Source: a virus
Direction: 5' to 3' (one strand)
DNA: 25,545 nt
Virus record (IMG/VR): IMGVR_UViG_3300031841_000964
Coordinates: 1 to 25,545 of that record
Below are positions 1-7,982 of the stretch, in pieces (positions within the stretch are counted from its first letter, which is position 1; each line of letters begins with the position of its first letter). The translations under genes and the position numbers were made by a program. The notes under the pieces are model-generated. The model was given only the letters and a program-made list of their open reading frames with translations, did no database searches and had not been told where the DNA came from.

Positions 1-2722
1 AAGCCTTTAAGGGTTTCGGAACTAGGTATGCTTTCTTTGTGTCTGTTTCATATCGCGCTACTAACTTCCCGCGTGGTAGAGCATCCGGTATAACGATGCT
101 GTCTAGTCCATTACCCAAACCACTGCGTAGGTCGTCGGTGCTCTTAATCATCAGGATGTTGTTGTAGTTCTCAGTCAGATAGTCACTGACCGTCTGCTCT
201 ACTGACACGCCCATATCCATAACAGACTGCTTGTTGGACTTGAGCATGTTGATAGTCCAGTTGAATAGACCCTTCATGTCATAGTCAATCAGCTCCAGCT
301 TGTTGGCGATATACGCCCCAGCTAGTGTGGTAGCAGCTCCGGCAGACCAGAAACGGTTTTCTGCTGTAAGCCCTGCTGCTTTGTCCACTGCCTTCTGGAA
401 CTGAAGAACTAGCGCCTTAACCGCCTCTAGGTTCTGCATGACGTACTGGATGTATATGACCCCAGCGTGCCCGTAGTTTTCTGACACAGAGCGGTCGAAC
501 ACGTCAGTCTGCTCCTTGTCTTCCGTGCTGTGGAACACCCGCTGCGCTTTCCATTCCAGCATACGCTGCGCTTCCGCTTTCGGCTGCTGTTTCTCAATAG
601 CGATACGTTCAATAACACTAGCGTTACCGGTGGTAACAGATAGTAACTTCCAAGGTTCCCCTCTAACACGTTCTAGGTTTGCCCCGCCTGCCATACGACC
701 ACGCTGCTGCCCAGAAGATAGCTGGTAGGCCAAGTCACTGAGCTTGCCGCTTTTCTCGTTCGTAAGCTCATCTATGAAGAACGGTAGGTTATGCAGCACC
801 TCTGCGCGGTTGAACTTCATAGCGTCCGTATCGCGCTCTTCTATCATCAGTGCCTTTTCGCCTCCCCATACGGTAGCTGCGACACGTATCGCTGCGGTCT
901 TACCGCACCCCGAGATGTTACTGTGGATATGCAGGGCGCAAGAATTCTGAGGCATGAACTCCATAAGCGGAGAGCCGAACGCTGTGCATACGACGTACTG
1001 GTGCATAACCAATTCAGGCCGCGTGTTATAGAAGTTAGCCATCTTCTTCCACGCTTCTAACGTACCCTTCGGTTTGAAGTAGGGTATTGTTGCTGCTGTC
1101 GGTGTAGACGGCGGGTTGTGCCGAATCTCATGGGATAGTATTTCTCTGTCCCCAACAATGAACGACGTGTACGTGTCATCTACCCAGCCAAACTGACGGT
1201 GTGCCGTGTCCGCTGTGGACGTTGCCTGTAATTCGTTTACCCAAGTAATCATATAGTTCATCAGGTCATCAATTCGTGGGACAGCCACACCTTGCATGGA
1301 CATCTGCTTGCGGAACTCATCCCGTGAAGTAACCGCCGTGAGCGGCATTGTAAACTCGCGTACCCCGTCTTGAGGCAAGTGTATCCTACAGACTACAGAT
1401 TCACCGGCTTCTACATCCAGCAACCTGCGGGTGACGTACAGATCGTTGTGGTACAGCACATGCTCATCCACTTCGCCGTCTACCGTTATGTCCCTTATGT
1501 ACACACCGCCGTTTTGCCCACGAAAATATGGGCGCGGATAGACTGGTATAACGTGTTGTGTAGAAAGTTCTTGACCAATAATTTCTGCAACAAGCGTACT
1601 TTCTATTGGATCACTTGGATCACTTGGATCACTTGGAGCACCCGACTCAATCAGGTAGGTACCGTCTTCACTAGCTTCTGCTTCTTTGATCTTGCGCCCC
1701 AAAATAATAGGCGACTTGATCTTACCCCAGTGAGGGCATTCCGTGCAGATACCGCCTTCGTTCTCGTCAAACGTCGTGCAGCGATACGGCCCCTTAATCA
1801 GATTCAGCTTCTTTAGCGTCAGCTCTGGCGTGTACTCAGGGTGCTGGTTTGAAATCTTGTGGGCGGCTTCTTCGCCGTCTACGCAGAACTTGGCGATAGA
1901 CAGCCCCGCTCTCCACATAGGCTCACTAGTTTCGGCTTGCCCAGTTATTATGCGGCTTAGTTGCTCACAGCCGTTGCCGTTCTGCGCCTTCCGCACTATG
2001 TCGCCAAAACTGTAGTTGACGTTAGCTAACAGCGCATCACGCAGGCTTGCTGGGCCATCCGCAGGTGTGTACTTCTTGGGAACTGGTATCGTGTCCATTC
2101 CCAACCTACTGGCGAAGAAGTCAAAGTTAACCGCGTCAGGCTTCTTGTTGACCGTCACTACAGGCGCAGGTACGTCTGGCTTGTGGTTGTGCGTACCCAC
2201 TACACGCAGCACTCGCGCCACGTCTGAAGGTACGGCGGGGTCAATCTCTAGCCCAAACTCTTTGCACTTGGCTTTGAACTGGTCAGCCACGACTTTCCAC
2301 TGTTCCACTGGTACGGATTCTTCCAAGACCCAGTAGACGTGTATGCCGCGTCCAGAGTTAACAATAAGAGGTTTTGGTAGCTTGAGCGCAGCGCAGAACT
2401 CTTGAAGCCTACGTAATGCGTCCCCCTGCGTAGCGAATCCTTCGCCTTTAGCTACTTTATCTTCGCCGCAGTCCAAGTCTAAAAAGAACGACTTGATGTG
2501 CTTGGCGTCTTCCCCTCTACGAGTACCCTCTTCCTTGAAGTTACTCATGGCAAAATATATGTCCCAGCCTTCACTGTCGTAGTGTTCGGCGGCTTCCGCT
2601 AGCTCGTCGGTAGAATGGAAGTAGACTTGCTTAATTCCATTACCAAGAGATGCGTTATGCCGGAAGAGGACATACACCCCTTCAGTGGGTAACACCCACC
2701 GCAAAAATTCTCTTGTATTCAT
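1..2722 (-). CDS. PrimPol-type primase / DUF927 helicase, C-terminus cut by window edge
   Basis: This is a large replication protein, expected to prime and unwind phage DNA. Reading from ATG at 2722 the frame stays open to base 1, about 907 codons, so the C-terminus is missing. The N-terminal half has archaeo-eukaryotic primase signatures: DLD at residues 82-84, SGRGIHVYW near 123-131, and a DPAVPSDVARVLR...GTHNHK stretch near 161-181. A Cys pattern (CTTFDENEGGICTEC) follows and could bind zinc. The C-terminal half has a Walker A SGCGKT in a DUF927-like context, followed by FIDELTNEKSGKLSDLAYQL. A linker reads SDPSDPSDP, encoded by four 9-bp direct repeats at 1606-1641. The start has only a weak Shine-Dalgarno sequence, so a slightly different start is possible. 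It is the most distal visible gene of the minus-strand replication arm, downstream of SSB. Confidence 0.85.
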   Translation of the reverse strand, partial: MNTREFLRWVLPTEGVYVLFRHNASLGNGIKQVYFHSTDELAEAAEHYDSEGWDIYFAMSNFKEEGTRRGEDAKHIKSFFLDLDCGEDKVAKGEGFATQGDALRRLQEFCAALKLPKPLIVNSGRGIHVYWVLEESVPVEQWKVVADQFKAKCKEFGLEIDPAVPSDVARVLRVVGTHNHKPDVPAPVVTVNKKPDAVNFDFFASRLGMDTIPVPKKYTPADGPASLRDALLANVNYSFGDIVRKAQNGNGCEQLSRIITGQAETSEPMWRAGLSIAKFCVDGEEAAHKISNQHPEYTPELTLKKLNLIKGPYRCTTFDENEGGICTECPHWGKIKSPIILGRKIKEAEASEDGTYLIESGAPSDPSDPSDPIESTLVAEIIGQELSTQHVIPVYPRPYFRGQNGGVYIRDITVDGEVDEHVLYHNDLYVTRRLLDVEAGESVVCRIHLPQDGVREFTMPLTAVTSRDEFRKQMSMQGVAVPRIDDLMNYMITWVNELQATSTADTAHRQFGWVDDTYTSFIVGDREILSHEIRHNPPSTPTAATIPYFKPKGTLEAWKKMANFYNTRPELVMHQYVVCTAFGSPLMEFMPQNSCALHIHSNISGCGKTAAIRVAATVWGGEKALMIEERDTDAMKFNRAEVLHNLPFFIDELTNEKSGKLSDLAYQLSSGQQRGRMAGGANLERVRGEPWKLLSVTTGNASVIERIAIEKQQPKAEAQRMLEWKAQRVFHSTEDKEQTDVFDRSVSENYGHAGVIYIQYVMQNLEAVKALVLQFQKAVDKAAGLTAENRFWSAGAATTLAGAYIANKLELIDYDMKGLFNWTINMLKSNKQSVMDMGVSVEQTVSDYLTENYNNILMIKSTDDLRSGLGNGLDSIVIPDALPRGKLVARYETDTKKAYLVPKPLKA

Positions 2723-2745
2723 GTTTACACCCAATGCCGAGAATA

Positions 2746-2809
2746 CGCTATGGCAGAGATGTCGGCGCATCTTTTTCGGAGGATTAGCGATAACCCCCTA
2801 GCCATAGCG
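2746..2809. repeat. 9-bp inverted repeat in the SSB-primase gap
   Basis: CGCTATGGC at 2746-2754 and GCCATAGCG at 2801-2809 are perfect inverted arms separated by 46 nt. They lie in the 103-nt gap between the SSB stop and the primase start, so they would fold in the primase mRNA leader. A 26-codon minus-strand ORF (2805 to 2725) starts inside the outer arm and ends two bases before the primase ATG. It has no clear ribosome binding site and I do not call it a gene. A regulatory or processing role is a guess. Confidence 0.35.
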
Positions 2810-2825
2810 GAGTGATTGTTAGTGA

Positions 2826-3575
2826 TTAGTCGTCCCAATCTCCAACAATGGCACTCAGATCGTCGTCATCTTCCTTGGGTGCGGGGGCAGATTTCTTCAC
2901 GACCTTTTTCGGTTCCTCCACTTCGGAGGTGTCTGGCTCATCACCAAAGATGTCATCGGAGTCGTCATCGTCCAGATCAACGTCGGTGCTTTTGACACTA
3001 CTGGTAGTATCGTTAAACGGGTTATCGGGTTGCGCTACGAAGCCGCCTTCCACAACACCGAAGGGAGAGCGTGACACCATCGGCACGTATTCGATCACCT
3101 GTACGCCGTTCAGACGTAGGCTAACGCCATTGTCACGCATAGAGTACGGTACGAAAGTGAAAGCGATATTCACAGTGCTGCCACTGGTTAACTGAAAGTC
3201 CGCTGGCAGTTTGTTGTTCTGCGCGTCCACTTGCAGTGGTGGCGTGGTCTTGTCGGTGCCGTAAGCACCCTTCAACTTGGCCTTACCAACGTAGTTGCCG
3301 TCGTCATCTTTCTTGAACGGCAGTGCAAACTTGTCGGGCCAGCTCTTCTCTTTCTTGGCTTTGTAGGCCGCTGCCATCGCCTTGTACAAGGCTTTAGCTT
3401 CTGGCTCAGACATCACGAAAGACATCTCGTATGCCGCACCGTCATCCAGTGGGTCACACTTAACAGATCCGCCCTTACCACCGTTCGCTTTGTTATCGAA
3501 CTTGTAGGTGGCGTCGAGCTTCGGGTAGAGAGCTTTCACGCCCTCAATTGTGTAGTACATATTCGCTTCAGCCAT
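2826..3575 (-). CDS. single-stranded DNA-binding protein, acidic C-terminal tail
   Basis: This 249-aa protein is called as a phage ssDNA-binding protein that would coat single strands during replication and recruit partners. The N-terminal body (about residues 1-185) looks like a single compact domain with alternating hydrophobic segments (VNIAFTFVPYSM, VSLRLNGVQVIEYVPM), as in DUF2815/T7 gp2.5-type SSBs. From about 190 it becomes low-complexity and very acidic (DVDLDDDDSDDIFG) and ends DDDDLSAIVGDWDD. A flexible acidic tail of that kind is the hallmark of SSBs and binds replication partners. A strong ribosome binding site (AAGGAG) precedes the ATG. It overlaps the upstream Cys-rich gene by 8 nt and lies upstream of the primase-helicase, which fits the role. 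No OB-fold search could be run, so the exact family is uncertain. Confidence 0.75.
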   Translation of the reverse strand: MAEANMYYTIEGVKALYPKLDATYKFDNKANGGKGGSVKCDPLDDGAAYEMSFVMSEPEAKALYKAMAAAYKAKKEKSWPDKFALPFKKDDDGNYVGKAKLKGAYGTDKTTPPLQVDAQNNKLPADFQLTSGSTVNIAFTFVPYSMRDNGVSLRLNGVQVIEYVPMVSRSPFGVVEGGFVAQPDNPFNDTTSSVKSTDVDLDDDDSDDIFGDEPDTSEVEEPKKVVKKSAPAPKEDDDDLSAIVGDWDD

Positions 3576-4242
3576 TGTTGGTCTCCTTACTTTGGCTAGT
3601 TATCGTGAACCCTTCAGTCGCAGCGAAGGGCGAACCTTCGCGGTTGTGTGGAACAATGTCGAAAGCAATAGCTGCTAACGTGTCATCGTCGTCCACCATC
3701 AATTTAACTTTCCGTAGTTCCTCTTCTTCTAATGGTCGTTGTGGGTAGAAGAACAGCTTTGGTACAGGGCTACCCGCGTCAAAACTAATCCTCGTCACTA
3801 CCGCCGCACTTGGCGTGCCGTGCCCACTCAAAAATTTAGCGTAAGCCTGTAGAGGCATGGAGCTTCTACCAGTGGCCTTGCCAAATATGGATGAGGCAGG
3901 TACTTGCAGTTGATACACAGTATCTAACGCTTGTTCTTCAACAACAGCTAAACGCTGGCTAAATCTACAAGCCCTGCCGCCTCCAGTACCGGAGCCTCGG
4001 ACATTCTGCGAGCAATCAATGCAGCGCGTACTCTGTCTTTGGCTCGGTGGCACTTCGGGTGCCGGTCTCTGAGTATCGCTAGACCAACATGTCGGAAGGC
4101 GTTTGGCATTAGGGTCGTAAGCATCTTTGTAGTACGAGCGCGATACTGCCGCTGCGTTCACGATGATTACGTCTATAGCCGTGCTGTCCGACTGAATGTC
4201 TAACCCAGTAAACTTGCTACCCTGTATACTGATTCGGCGCAT
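3568..4242 (-). CDS. conserved-type phage protein with four-Cys motif, unknown function
   Basis: This 224-aa protein sits directly upstream of SSB and overlaps it by 8 nt. The centre has a Cys cluster, C52 followed by CIDC near residues 74-77 and then GRACRF near 89-94, which looks like a structural zinc site. It is preceded by DPNAKRLPTCWSSD. The C-terminal third (LEEEELRKVKLMVDDDDTLAAIAF) is more regular. I recall phage hypothetical proteins with this 'Cys-x2-Cys-...-ACR' layout beside replication genes but know no function. Its start ATG overlaps the previous stop in a TAATG. Position between an HTH protein and SSB suggests a replication or recombination accessory role, by inference only. 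Confidence 0.7.
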   Translation of the reverse strand: MRRISIQGSKFTGLDIQSDSTAIDVIIVNAAAVSRSYYKDAYDPNAKRLPTCWSSDTQRPAPEVPPSQRQSTRCIDCSQNVRGSGTGGGRACRFSQRLAVVEEQALDTVYQLQVPASSIFGKATGRSSMPLQAYAKFLSGHGTPSAAVVTRISFDAGSPVPKLFFYPQRPLEEEELRKVKLMVDDDDTLAAIAFDIVPHNREGSPFAATEGFTITSQSKETNNG

Positions 4243-4517
4243 TAAACGTCCGCATCAGGATCAAACGCTGTCGGATCAAAGTCGGTGTCATACATAACCT
4301 CGGCTAGATCCACCCCGCCTATCATCGGGTCGTCATCGTTTGAGTCGCCTTTTAACAAGGCTTCAGCAATGCTCGCTAGAGCAAATCGCTGCGTTTTTCC
4401 TACCTTGATATAGGTGTTGCTGGGAATAACCCCATCTCGTACCCATTTACGGGTCGTGGATAATGACACACCAAAGTGCTTTGCAACATCCTCAATTGGA
4501 ACTAATTGCTCCATCAT
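4242..4517 (-). CDS. small HTH (MerR/excisionase-like) DNA-binding protein
   Basis: The 91-aa protein begins with a helix-turn-helix of the excisionase/MerR N-terminal kind: VPIEDVAKHFGVSLSTTRKWVRDGVIPS, then VGKTQRFALASIAEALL, covering residues 5-55. The C-terminal 35 residues are acidic (DPTAFDPDADV) and probably disordered. Such proteins bind DNA as regulators, Xis-type architectural factors or terminase-like adaptors. Two ATGs occur in tandem; the first overlaps the upstream stop as ATGA and has AAGGAAGG just before it, so I use it. No integrase is visible in the window, so an excisionase role cannot be argued from context. Confidence 0.7.
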   Translation of the reverse strand: MMEQLVPIEDVAKHFGVSLSTTRKWVRDGVIPSNTYIKVGKTQRFALASIAEALLKGDSNDDDPMIGGVDLAEVMYDTDFDPTAFDPDADV

Positions 4518-4924
4518 GCCTTCCTTATCGTGAGCGCGTACTCTGCGTCTACGTTTAAGCCTTTAGGTAGAAGGTCTGGGTTTTCTTCTAGGAACTCCCG
4601 TACGTTCTTCTGATTAAGGCGTTTATCCAAGAACTCTGGCACTTCATGCTCAAGAATGAACTCACGCATAGAATCCCAATCGCTAGTCCAATACTTCTGC
4701 CTAACCGTACGGTAAAACGTACCAGCATCCGTTTTGACACTTTTGATGTCGTTCTCTTTTAAGTAGTCGAGTAGTGCGGCCTTTATTTTTTCTTGTTTAC
4801 TGACGAGCTTGCCGTCAGCTTCCCTGTATTCAGCGGATAGGCGTTCCCTTTCGTCCTTGATCTTGAGATATACCTCAGTCAATTTCCCAAGGGGTACTCC
4901 ACCCACTTTCTTCGCATCAGCCAT
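4514..4924 (-). CDS. Gp157-like coiled-coil phage protein
   Basis: A 136-aa, highly charged protein. Residues 14-60 look like a coiled coil (KLTEVYLKIKDERERLSAEYREA...), followed by LKENDIKSVKTDAGTFYRT, which resembles the core of Siphovirus Gp157-type proteins, where a helix is followed by 'IKsvkT..GTF'. The C-terminal part (FLDKRLNQKNVREFLEENPDLLPKGL) is helical and ends on a short strand-like segment. Gp157 proteins are typically found near phage recombination and SSB genes, as here. GGAAGGA precedes the start. It is the first gene after a candidate promoter (4954-4982) and is coupled by ATGA to the HTH gene. The family call is from motif memory only. Confidence 0.6.
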   Translation of the reverse strand: MADAKKVGGVPLGKLTEVYLKIKDERERLSAEYREADGKLVSKQEKIKAALLDYLKENDIKSVKTDAGTFYRTVRQKYWTSDWDSMREFILEHEVPEFLDKRLNQKNVREFLEENPDLLPKGLNVDAEYALTIRKA

Positions 4925-4953
4925 GTTTTCGTCCTTCCATTGCCGAGAAAGGT

Positions 4954-4982
4954 AATATAGTGGTAGGTAATGGCTTAATCAA
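4954..4982 (-). promoter_or_regulatory. candidate sigma70 promoter for the 4924-2826 operon
   Basis: On the minus strand TTGATT (4982-4977) and TATATT (4959-4954) are separated by 17 nt. The -35 box overlaps the last codons of the helicase gene. Transcription would start near 4947, about 23 nt before the ATG at 4924, and would serve the Gp157-like, HTH, Cys-rich and SSB genes. Matches are 4/6 and 5/6, so it may be fortuitous. Confidence 0.4.
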
Positions 4983-6510
4983 GTATTTCTTTGTAAAGAT
5001 CAATAATTTTTGTATGTGTGTCTATTTTGTTATCTAGTAATGCGTACACGCGCTTTTCTATGTGAGATCCTTGTAGCTGTACCACTGTACACTTGTGATC
5101 TTGCCCCGCTCTGTGGATACGTGCGTTGGCCTGTGCGTAAGTTTCTACTGAGCTGGTTGGCCCCCACCACACGATTGTATTTGCAGCGGTCAGCGTGACA
5201 CCGTGTGCCGCAGCTTGCGGCTGGATGACCAGCACTCGGGGGGTATCCGTCTCTTGGAACTCTTTGAATATGCGCGTGCGTTCGGTGGCACTGACAGCCC
5301 CACTGATAATCTCGGTAGGTATCTTGTCCTTGCGTAACTTGTCAGCTAGTAACTGAATCGTGTGCTTGAACGGCACGAAGATCAGGACTTTCTTACTGGA
5401 CTCGTCAATCACCTCGCGTAGCACCTTGTATCGGTGCTTGATGTCGAACTCCACCACCTCGTTGTCGTCGGTGTACACCGCACCGGAACTGATCTGAAGT
5501 AGCTTGTTCATGTTGACCGCAGCCGTAGCTGCCGTGACTGTCTCTTCCGCAGCCTCCATGACCATGCGGTTCTTCAGCTCTTTGTAGTATTTTTCTTGCT
5601 GACGTGTCAGCGGTACCTCGCGGGTGGTGTACACCATGTCGGGCAGATCCAGACATTCTTCCTTTGTATACCGTATGGCTGGTTGCAGTGCGCCGAACAC
5701 TATCTCGGTAGCTTCGGGCTTAGGTACCCACTTGAAGTTGGTCACTTTGTACATGACCTGATCGCGGAACGAGCCGAAGAAGCGTGGCACAGCTCTCGGG
5801 TTAACAAGTTTAGCCAGACCGTACGCATCCAGCGGACTCTGTGCAGCGGGTGTACCCGTCATCATCCACAGCCATGTGTCAGGGCCAAGTAACTTGTTGA
5901 GTGTCTTCCACCTGTCAGTCTGAGCATTCTTGTAGTGCGTGGCTTCATCCACAATCACTAGGTCGAACCCACCGTTGGCTATGGCGTCCGCTACGATTGC
6001 CACACCGTCATAATTTATTATCACGAACTCTGCATCGCTTTCGATTACAGCGGTTCTCTTCTTCGCTGAACCGTGGGCTATATCTACCTTGCGGTGCATA
6101 GCGAAGCTAAATAGATCCTCGCGCCACGCCGAATCCATGATTGATAGGGGGCAAATGACCAGAGCACGTTTGATACGGCCCTGTTTCATCAGGAAGTCTG
6201 CTGCCCAGATAGCACTGGCGGTCTTGCCCGTACCCTGTTCGTTGAAACAGAACGCACGTTTGTTAAGTGTCAGGAACCCAGCCGTGGTCTTCTGGTGCTC
6301 GAACGGTTTGTGCTTGCCCGTCCATTTATACTTGCCTTCGATGGGTGACGGCGCGTTGATGTTTAGATTCTTGAGTACGTGAGCCTCGTCTACACCCCAG
6401 TTAACCACCACACGGTTACCTGATAACTCCTTACTCTTTGGTATTACACTTGTGACTTTCTGTGGGTCACGCAGCCTTAGCAGTAGTGCCTTGTTGTCGA
6501 TTACTTTCAT
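4975..6510 (-). CDS. SNF2/DEAD-box superfamily 2 helicase
   Basis: This 511-aa protein is a superfamily 2 ATPase of the SNF2 branch that should translocate on or remodel DNA. Visible motifs in order: FEHQKTTAGFL near residue 70 (Q-motif-like), Walker A NEQGTGKTA at 90-98, motif Ib region NYDGVAIVAD, Walker B IVDEATHYKN near 186-195, motif III MTGTPAAQ near 217-224, then a second RecA lobe with VLIFVPFKHTIQLL, GVTLTAANTIVWW and motif VI QANARIHRAGQ. I place the start at 6510, where GGAAGGG precedes ATG. An upstream in-frame ATG at 6549 has no ribosome binding site. Proteins like this occur in many phages with Cas4-like and VRR nucleases, and both are present in this arm. Replication-fork repair or recombination is the likely role; the substrate is unknown. 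Confidence 0.9.
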   Translation of the reverse strand: MKVIDNKALLLRLRDPQKVTSVIPKSKELSGNRVVVNWGVDEAHVLKNLNINAPSPIEGKYKWTGKHKPFEHQKTTAGFLTLNKRAFCFNEQGTGKTASAIWAADFLMKQGRIKRALVICPLSIMDSAWREDLFSFAMHRKVDIAHGSAKKRTAVIESDAEFVIINYDGVAIVADAIANGGFDLVIVDEATHYKNAQTDRWKTLNKLLGPDTWLWMMTGTPAAQSPLDAYGLAKLVNPRAVPRFFGSFRDQVMYKVTNFKWVPKPEATEIVFGALQPAIRYTKEECLDLPDMVYTTREVPLTRQQEKYYKELKNRMVMEAAEETVTAATAAVNMNKLLQISSGAVYTDDNEVVEFDIKHRYKVLREVIDESSKKVLIFVPFKHTIQLLADKLRKDKIPTEIISGAVSATERTRIFKEFQETDTPRVLVIQPQAAAHGVTLTAANTIVWWGPTSSVETYAQANARIHRAGQDHKCTVVQLQGSHIEKRVYALLDNKIDTHTKIIDLYKEILD

Positions 6511-6560
6511 ATACCCTTCCATGCAAAATAGCGCGAAGTGGGTGTCCACAACACGCGGTT

Positions 6561-6592
6561 AAAAAGCCCGCCATACGACCACACCGGACGGG
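6561..6592 (-). terminator. possible weak intrinsic terminator
   Basis: In the 123-nt gap between the small HNH-like gene and the helicase, the minus strand reads CCCGTCC, a 13-nt loop, GGCGGG, then CTTTTT. The stem has six GC pairs with a bulged T. The large loop and short T-run make it a weak candidate, and it could equally be an attenuator before the helicase gene. Confidence 0.35.
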
Positions 6593-6633
6593 AACGGTGC
6601 CAACAGGCAGGAAAGTGCCTTGGTCTAAACTGT

Positions 6634-6936
6634 TTACGATCTACGTCGAGGTCGATGAGTCGCTTTCTTTAGGGGCTTCTTGCCATTGCGACTTCTATTC
6701 TTGCTGGCGCTCTCTATACGAACGCCGTCTTTGTTACTACCGCCACGACTTAACATCTTGTTGTGGCTTACGTCCTTACCCTCTCGCTTGTCCGCTTTGC
6801 CGTTGTTGTTGGCATCACGGCTTGTCCTGTCCATAGCGCGTCTGGCACGTTGTCTCTCCATACGTGCTTCGTGTGCAGGGCTACCCACTGGTGGGTTTTT
6901 CTGTTTCTTACGATCCTTTGGATTCTTGTACGGCAT
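6634..6936 (-). CDS. small basic HNH-like phage protein
   Basis: A 100-aa protein very rich in Arg and Lys. The segment GKDVSHNKMLSRGGSNKDGVRIESASKNRSRNGKK (residues 53-87) has the layout of the small phage HNH-like proteins that read 'vDHk.pLskGG....NLrv.s...Nr'. Here the usual D-H is S-H and the first Asn is missing, so catalysis is doubtful and the protein may only bind nucleic acid. The N-terminal half is an unstructured basic segment with GSPAHEARMERQRARRAMDR. Its start overlaps the stop of the Cas4-like nuclease (TGATG), so the two are co-translated. Nicking, packaging accessory or structural roles are all open. Confidence 0.6.
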   Translation of the reverse strand: MPYKNPKDRKKQKNPPVGSPAHEARMERQRARRAMDRTSRDANNNGKADKREGKDVSHNKMLSRGGSNKDGVRIESASKNRSRNGKKPLKKATHRPRRRS

Positions 6937-7607
6937 CAGTTCTTTCCGTTATGTGGACACTCCAACACAGGGCACCATGCTTTACACAGTCCGCTGGGAT
7001 TGGGGTTCCAAGTGTCATGCTCAAAAGAAGTTTCCATGTCGCTGTATTTACTCAGCCACTTCGTCCATAGCTTTTCTTGGTCTTCAATCGAATACCGGTC
7101 TCGGATTAAGTCATTGCTTACTACGAACAATAACCCTGCGCGAACGGTCTCTATCTCAGGATAGTGCTTGAAGGTAGCCAGAGCCATAAGCTCTAGCTGT
7201 CCCTTGTCCGCATATCTTGCCGACTTGCCAGTCTTGTAGTCAATCACCCATGCGAGCTTGTCTTCGCGGTTTAAGATTACAAGGTCAGCAATGCCTCGGA
7301 ACCAAACGTTATCGTCAAAGAAGCTACATGCTTCTAAGTCTTCCGTTAGCCCCATCTTGATCTCGCATAGCTTCTCGCCTTTCTTAGCGTTCAGCGCGTC
7401 GAGCGTACCTTTAGCGTAGTTGAACCGTGGATCTAGCTCACCCCCGTCACGGATATAAGTCTCCGCAGCTTCGTGAAAAGCTGTTCCATACAGTGTCGCT
7501 TCAGACTCCTTGAACGGGTACTGCTTGAGTACCTTCTCATGGTAGAACTGTTTAGGGCACTGCTGGAACGCCTTTATCTTACTGAATGACCACGGCGCTA
7601 CGCTCAT
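6936..7607 (-). CDS. Cas4/RecB-like PD-(D/E)XK exonuclease with Fe-S cysteines
   Basis: A 223-aa nuclease of the PD-(D/E)XK superfamily, RecB/Cas4 branch. It has the typical order: SFSKIKAFQQCPKQFYHE (C17) at the N-terminus, YGTAFHEAAE with H45, RGIADLVI with D108, WVIDYKTGK with D123 and K125, then QLELMALA with Q137. Near the C-terminus CKAWCPVLEC supplies C208, C212 and C217. Together with C17 these would bind a 4Fe-4S cluster, as in Cas4 and AddB. Phage Cas4-like exonucleases usually process DNA ends for recombination or degradation. No cas1/cas2 or CRISPR array is nearby, so an adaptation role is not supported. It is ATGA-coupled to the small upstream gene and TGATG-coupled to the HNH-like gene. 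Confidence 0.88.
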   Translation of the reverse strand: MSVAPWSFSKIKAFQQCPKQFYHEKVLKQYPFKESEATLYGTAFHEAAETYIRDGGELDPRFNYAKGTLDALNAKKGEKLCEIKMGLTEDLEACSFFDDNVWFRGIADLVILNREDKLAWVIDYKTGKSARYADKGQLELMALATFKHYPEIETVRAGLLFVVSNDLIRDRYSIEDQEKLWTKWLSKYSDMETSFEHDTWNPNPSGLCKAWCPVLECPHNGKN

Positions 7608-7789
7608 GGAGAATCAAATACCTGATTTAATCCACGTAACTCAGATATAAGTAGTGCCATGAGAGCTTGGTCAAACGTCATATCTCCATTTGCGAATATA
7701 TACATCGCATCGTCCATAACGGCACCAGCGGCGTCACGTCGCAGAAACTCGTCTAGCGTTTGCCGCTCTTCCCACGGTGTAGATTCCAT
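7604..7789 (-). CDS. small acidic protein, unknown
   Basis: A 61-aa protein, MESTPWEERQTLDEFL..., with a predicted helical C-terminal half (FDQALMALLISELRGLNQVF). I do not recognise it. I chose the ATG at 7789, which follows the upstream stop with one base between and has GGGAGG upstream. An in-frame ATG at 7816 inside the previous gene would add nine residues. The stop overlaps the nuclease start as ATGA, so it is part of the nuclease operon. Confidence 0.6.
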   Translation of the reverse strand: MESTPWEERQTLDEFLRRDAAGAVMDDAMYIFANGDMTFDQALMALLISELRGLNQVFDSP

Positions 7790-7790
7790 A

Positions 7791-7982
7791 TTAGTTGGGC
7801 CTCCCGCAGTAACCATACCCAGAAGTAGTAGCGAAGTGACCGCCTATACATTCCCACTGGCAGATTGTTTTTCCGTTCTGACCACGGAACTCGCTCACTT
7901 TCTGCCAGAGGTGATTGTGATAGGCATAAGCCGATGCACCTAGAGCCAAAAGAACTAACCCAAAAATAACTTTAATCTTCAT
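7791..7982 (-). CDS. small exported or membrane-tethered protein with three Cys
   Basis: A 63-aa protein with a clear signal peptide or single TM: MKIKVIFGLVLLALGASAYA, with a plausible signal peptidase I site after AYA. The mature part is about 43 residues and has three cysteines (KTICQWEC and YGYCG). It is TAATG-coupled to the gene for the C-terminally anchored protein and sits between it and the recombination nuclease genes. Small exported proteins in the early region of phages often modify the envelope or block superinfection. That is a possibility here, not something the sequence shows. No lipobox was seen. Confidence 0.6.
   Translation of the reverse strand: MKIKVIFGLVLLALGASAYAYHNHLWQKVSEFRGQNGKTICQWECIGGHFATTSGYGYCGRPN

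Noticed and set aside
1370-2336. Plus-strand frames opposite the primase-helicase, one with a WITWITW repeat
   Set aside because: They are antisense to a well-supported gene; the repeat is the other strand of the SDPSDPSDP-coding repeat.
4242-4517. Excisionase of a lysogeny module
   Set aside because: The HTH fits, but no integrase, attachment site or CI-like repressor was seen; only a general DNA-binding call is supported.
6936-7607. Cas4 as part of a CRISPR-Cas system
   Set aside because: No cas1, cas2 or repeat-spacer array occurs in the window, and phage Cas4-like exonucleases are common on their own.
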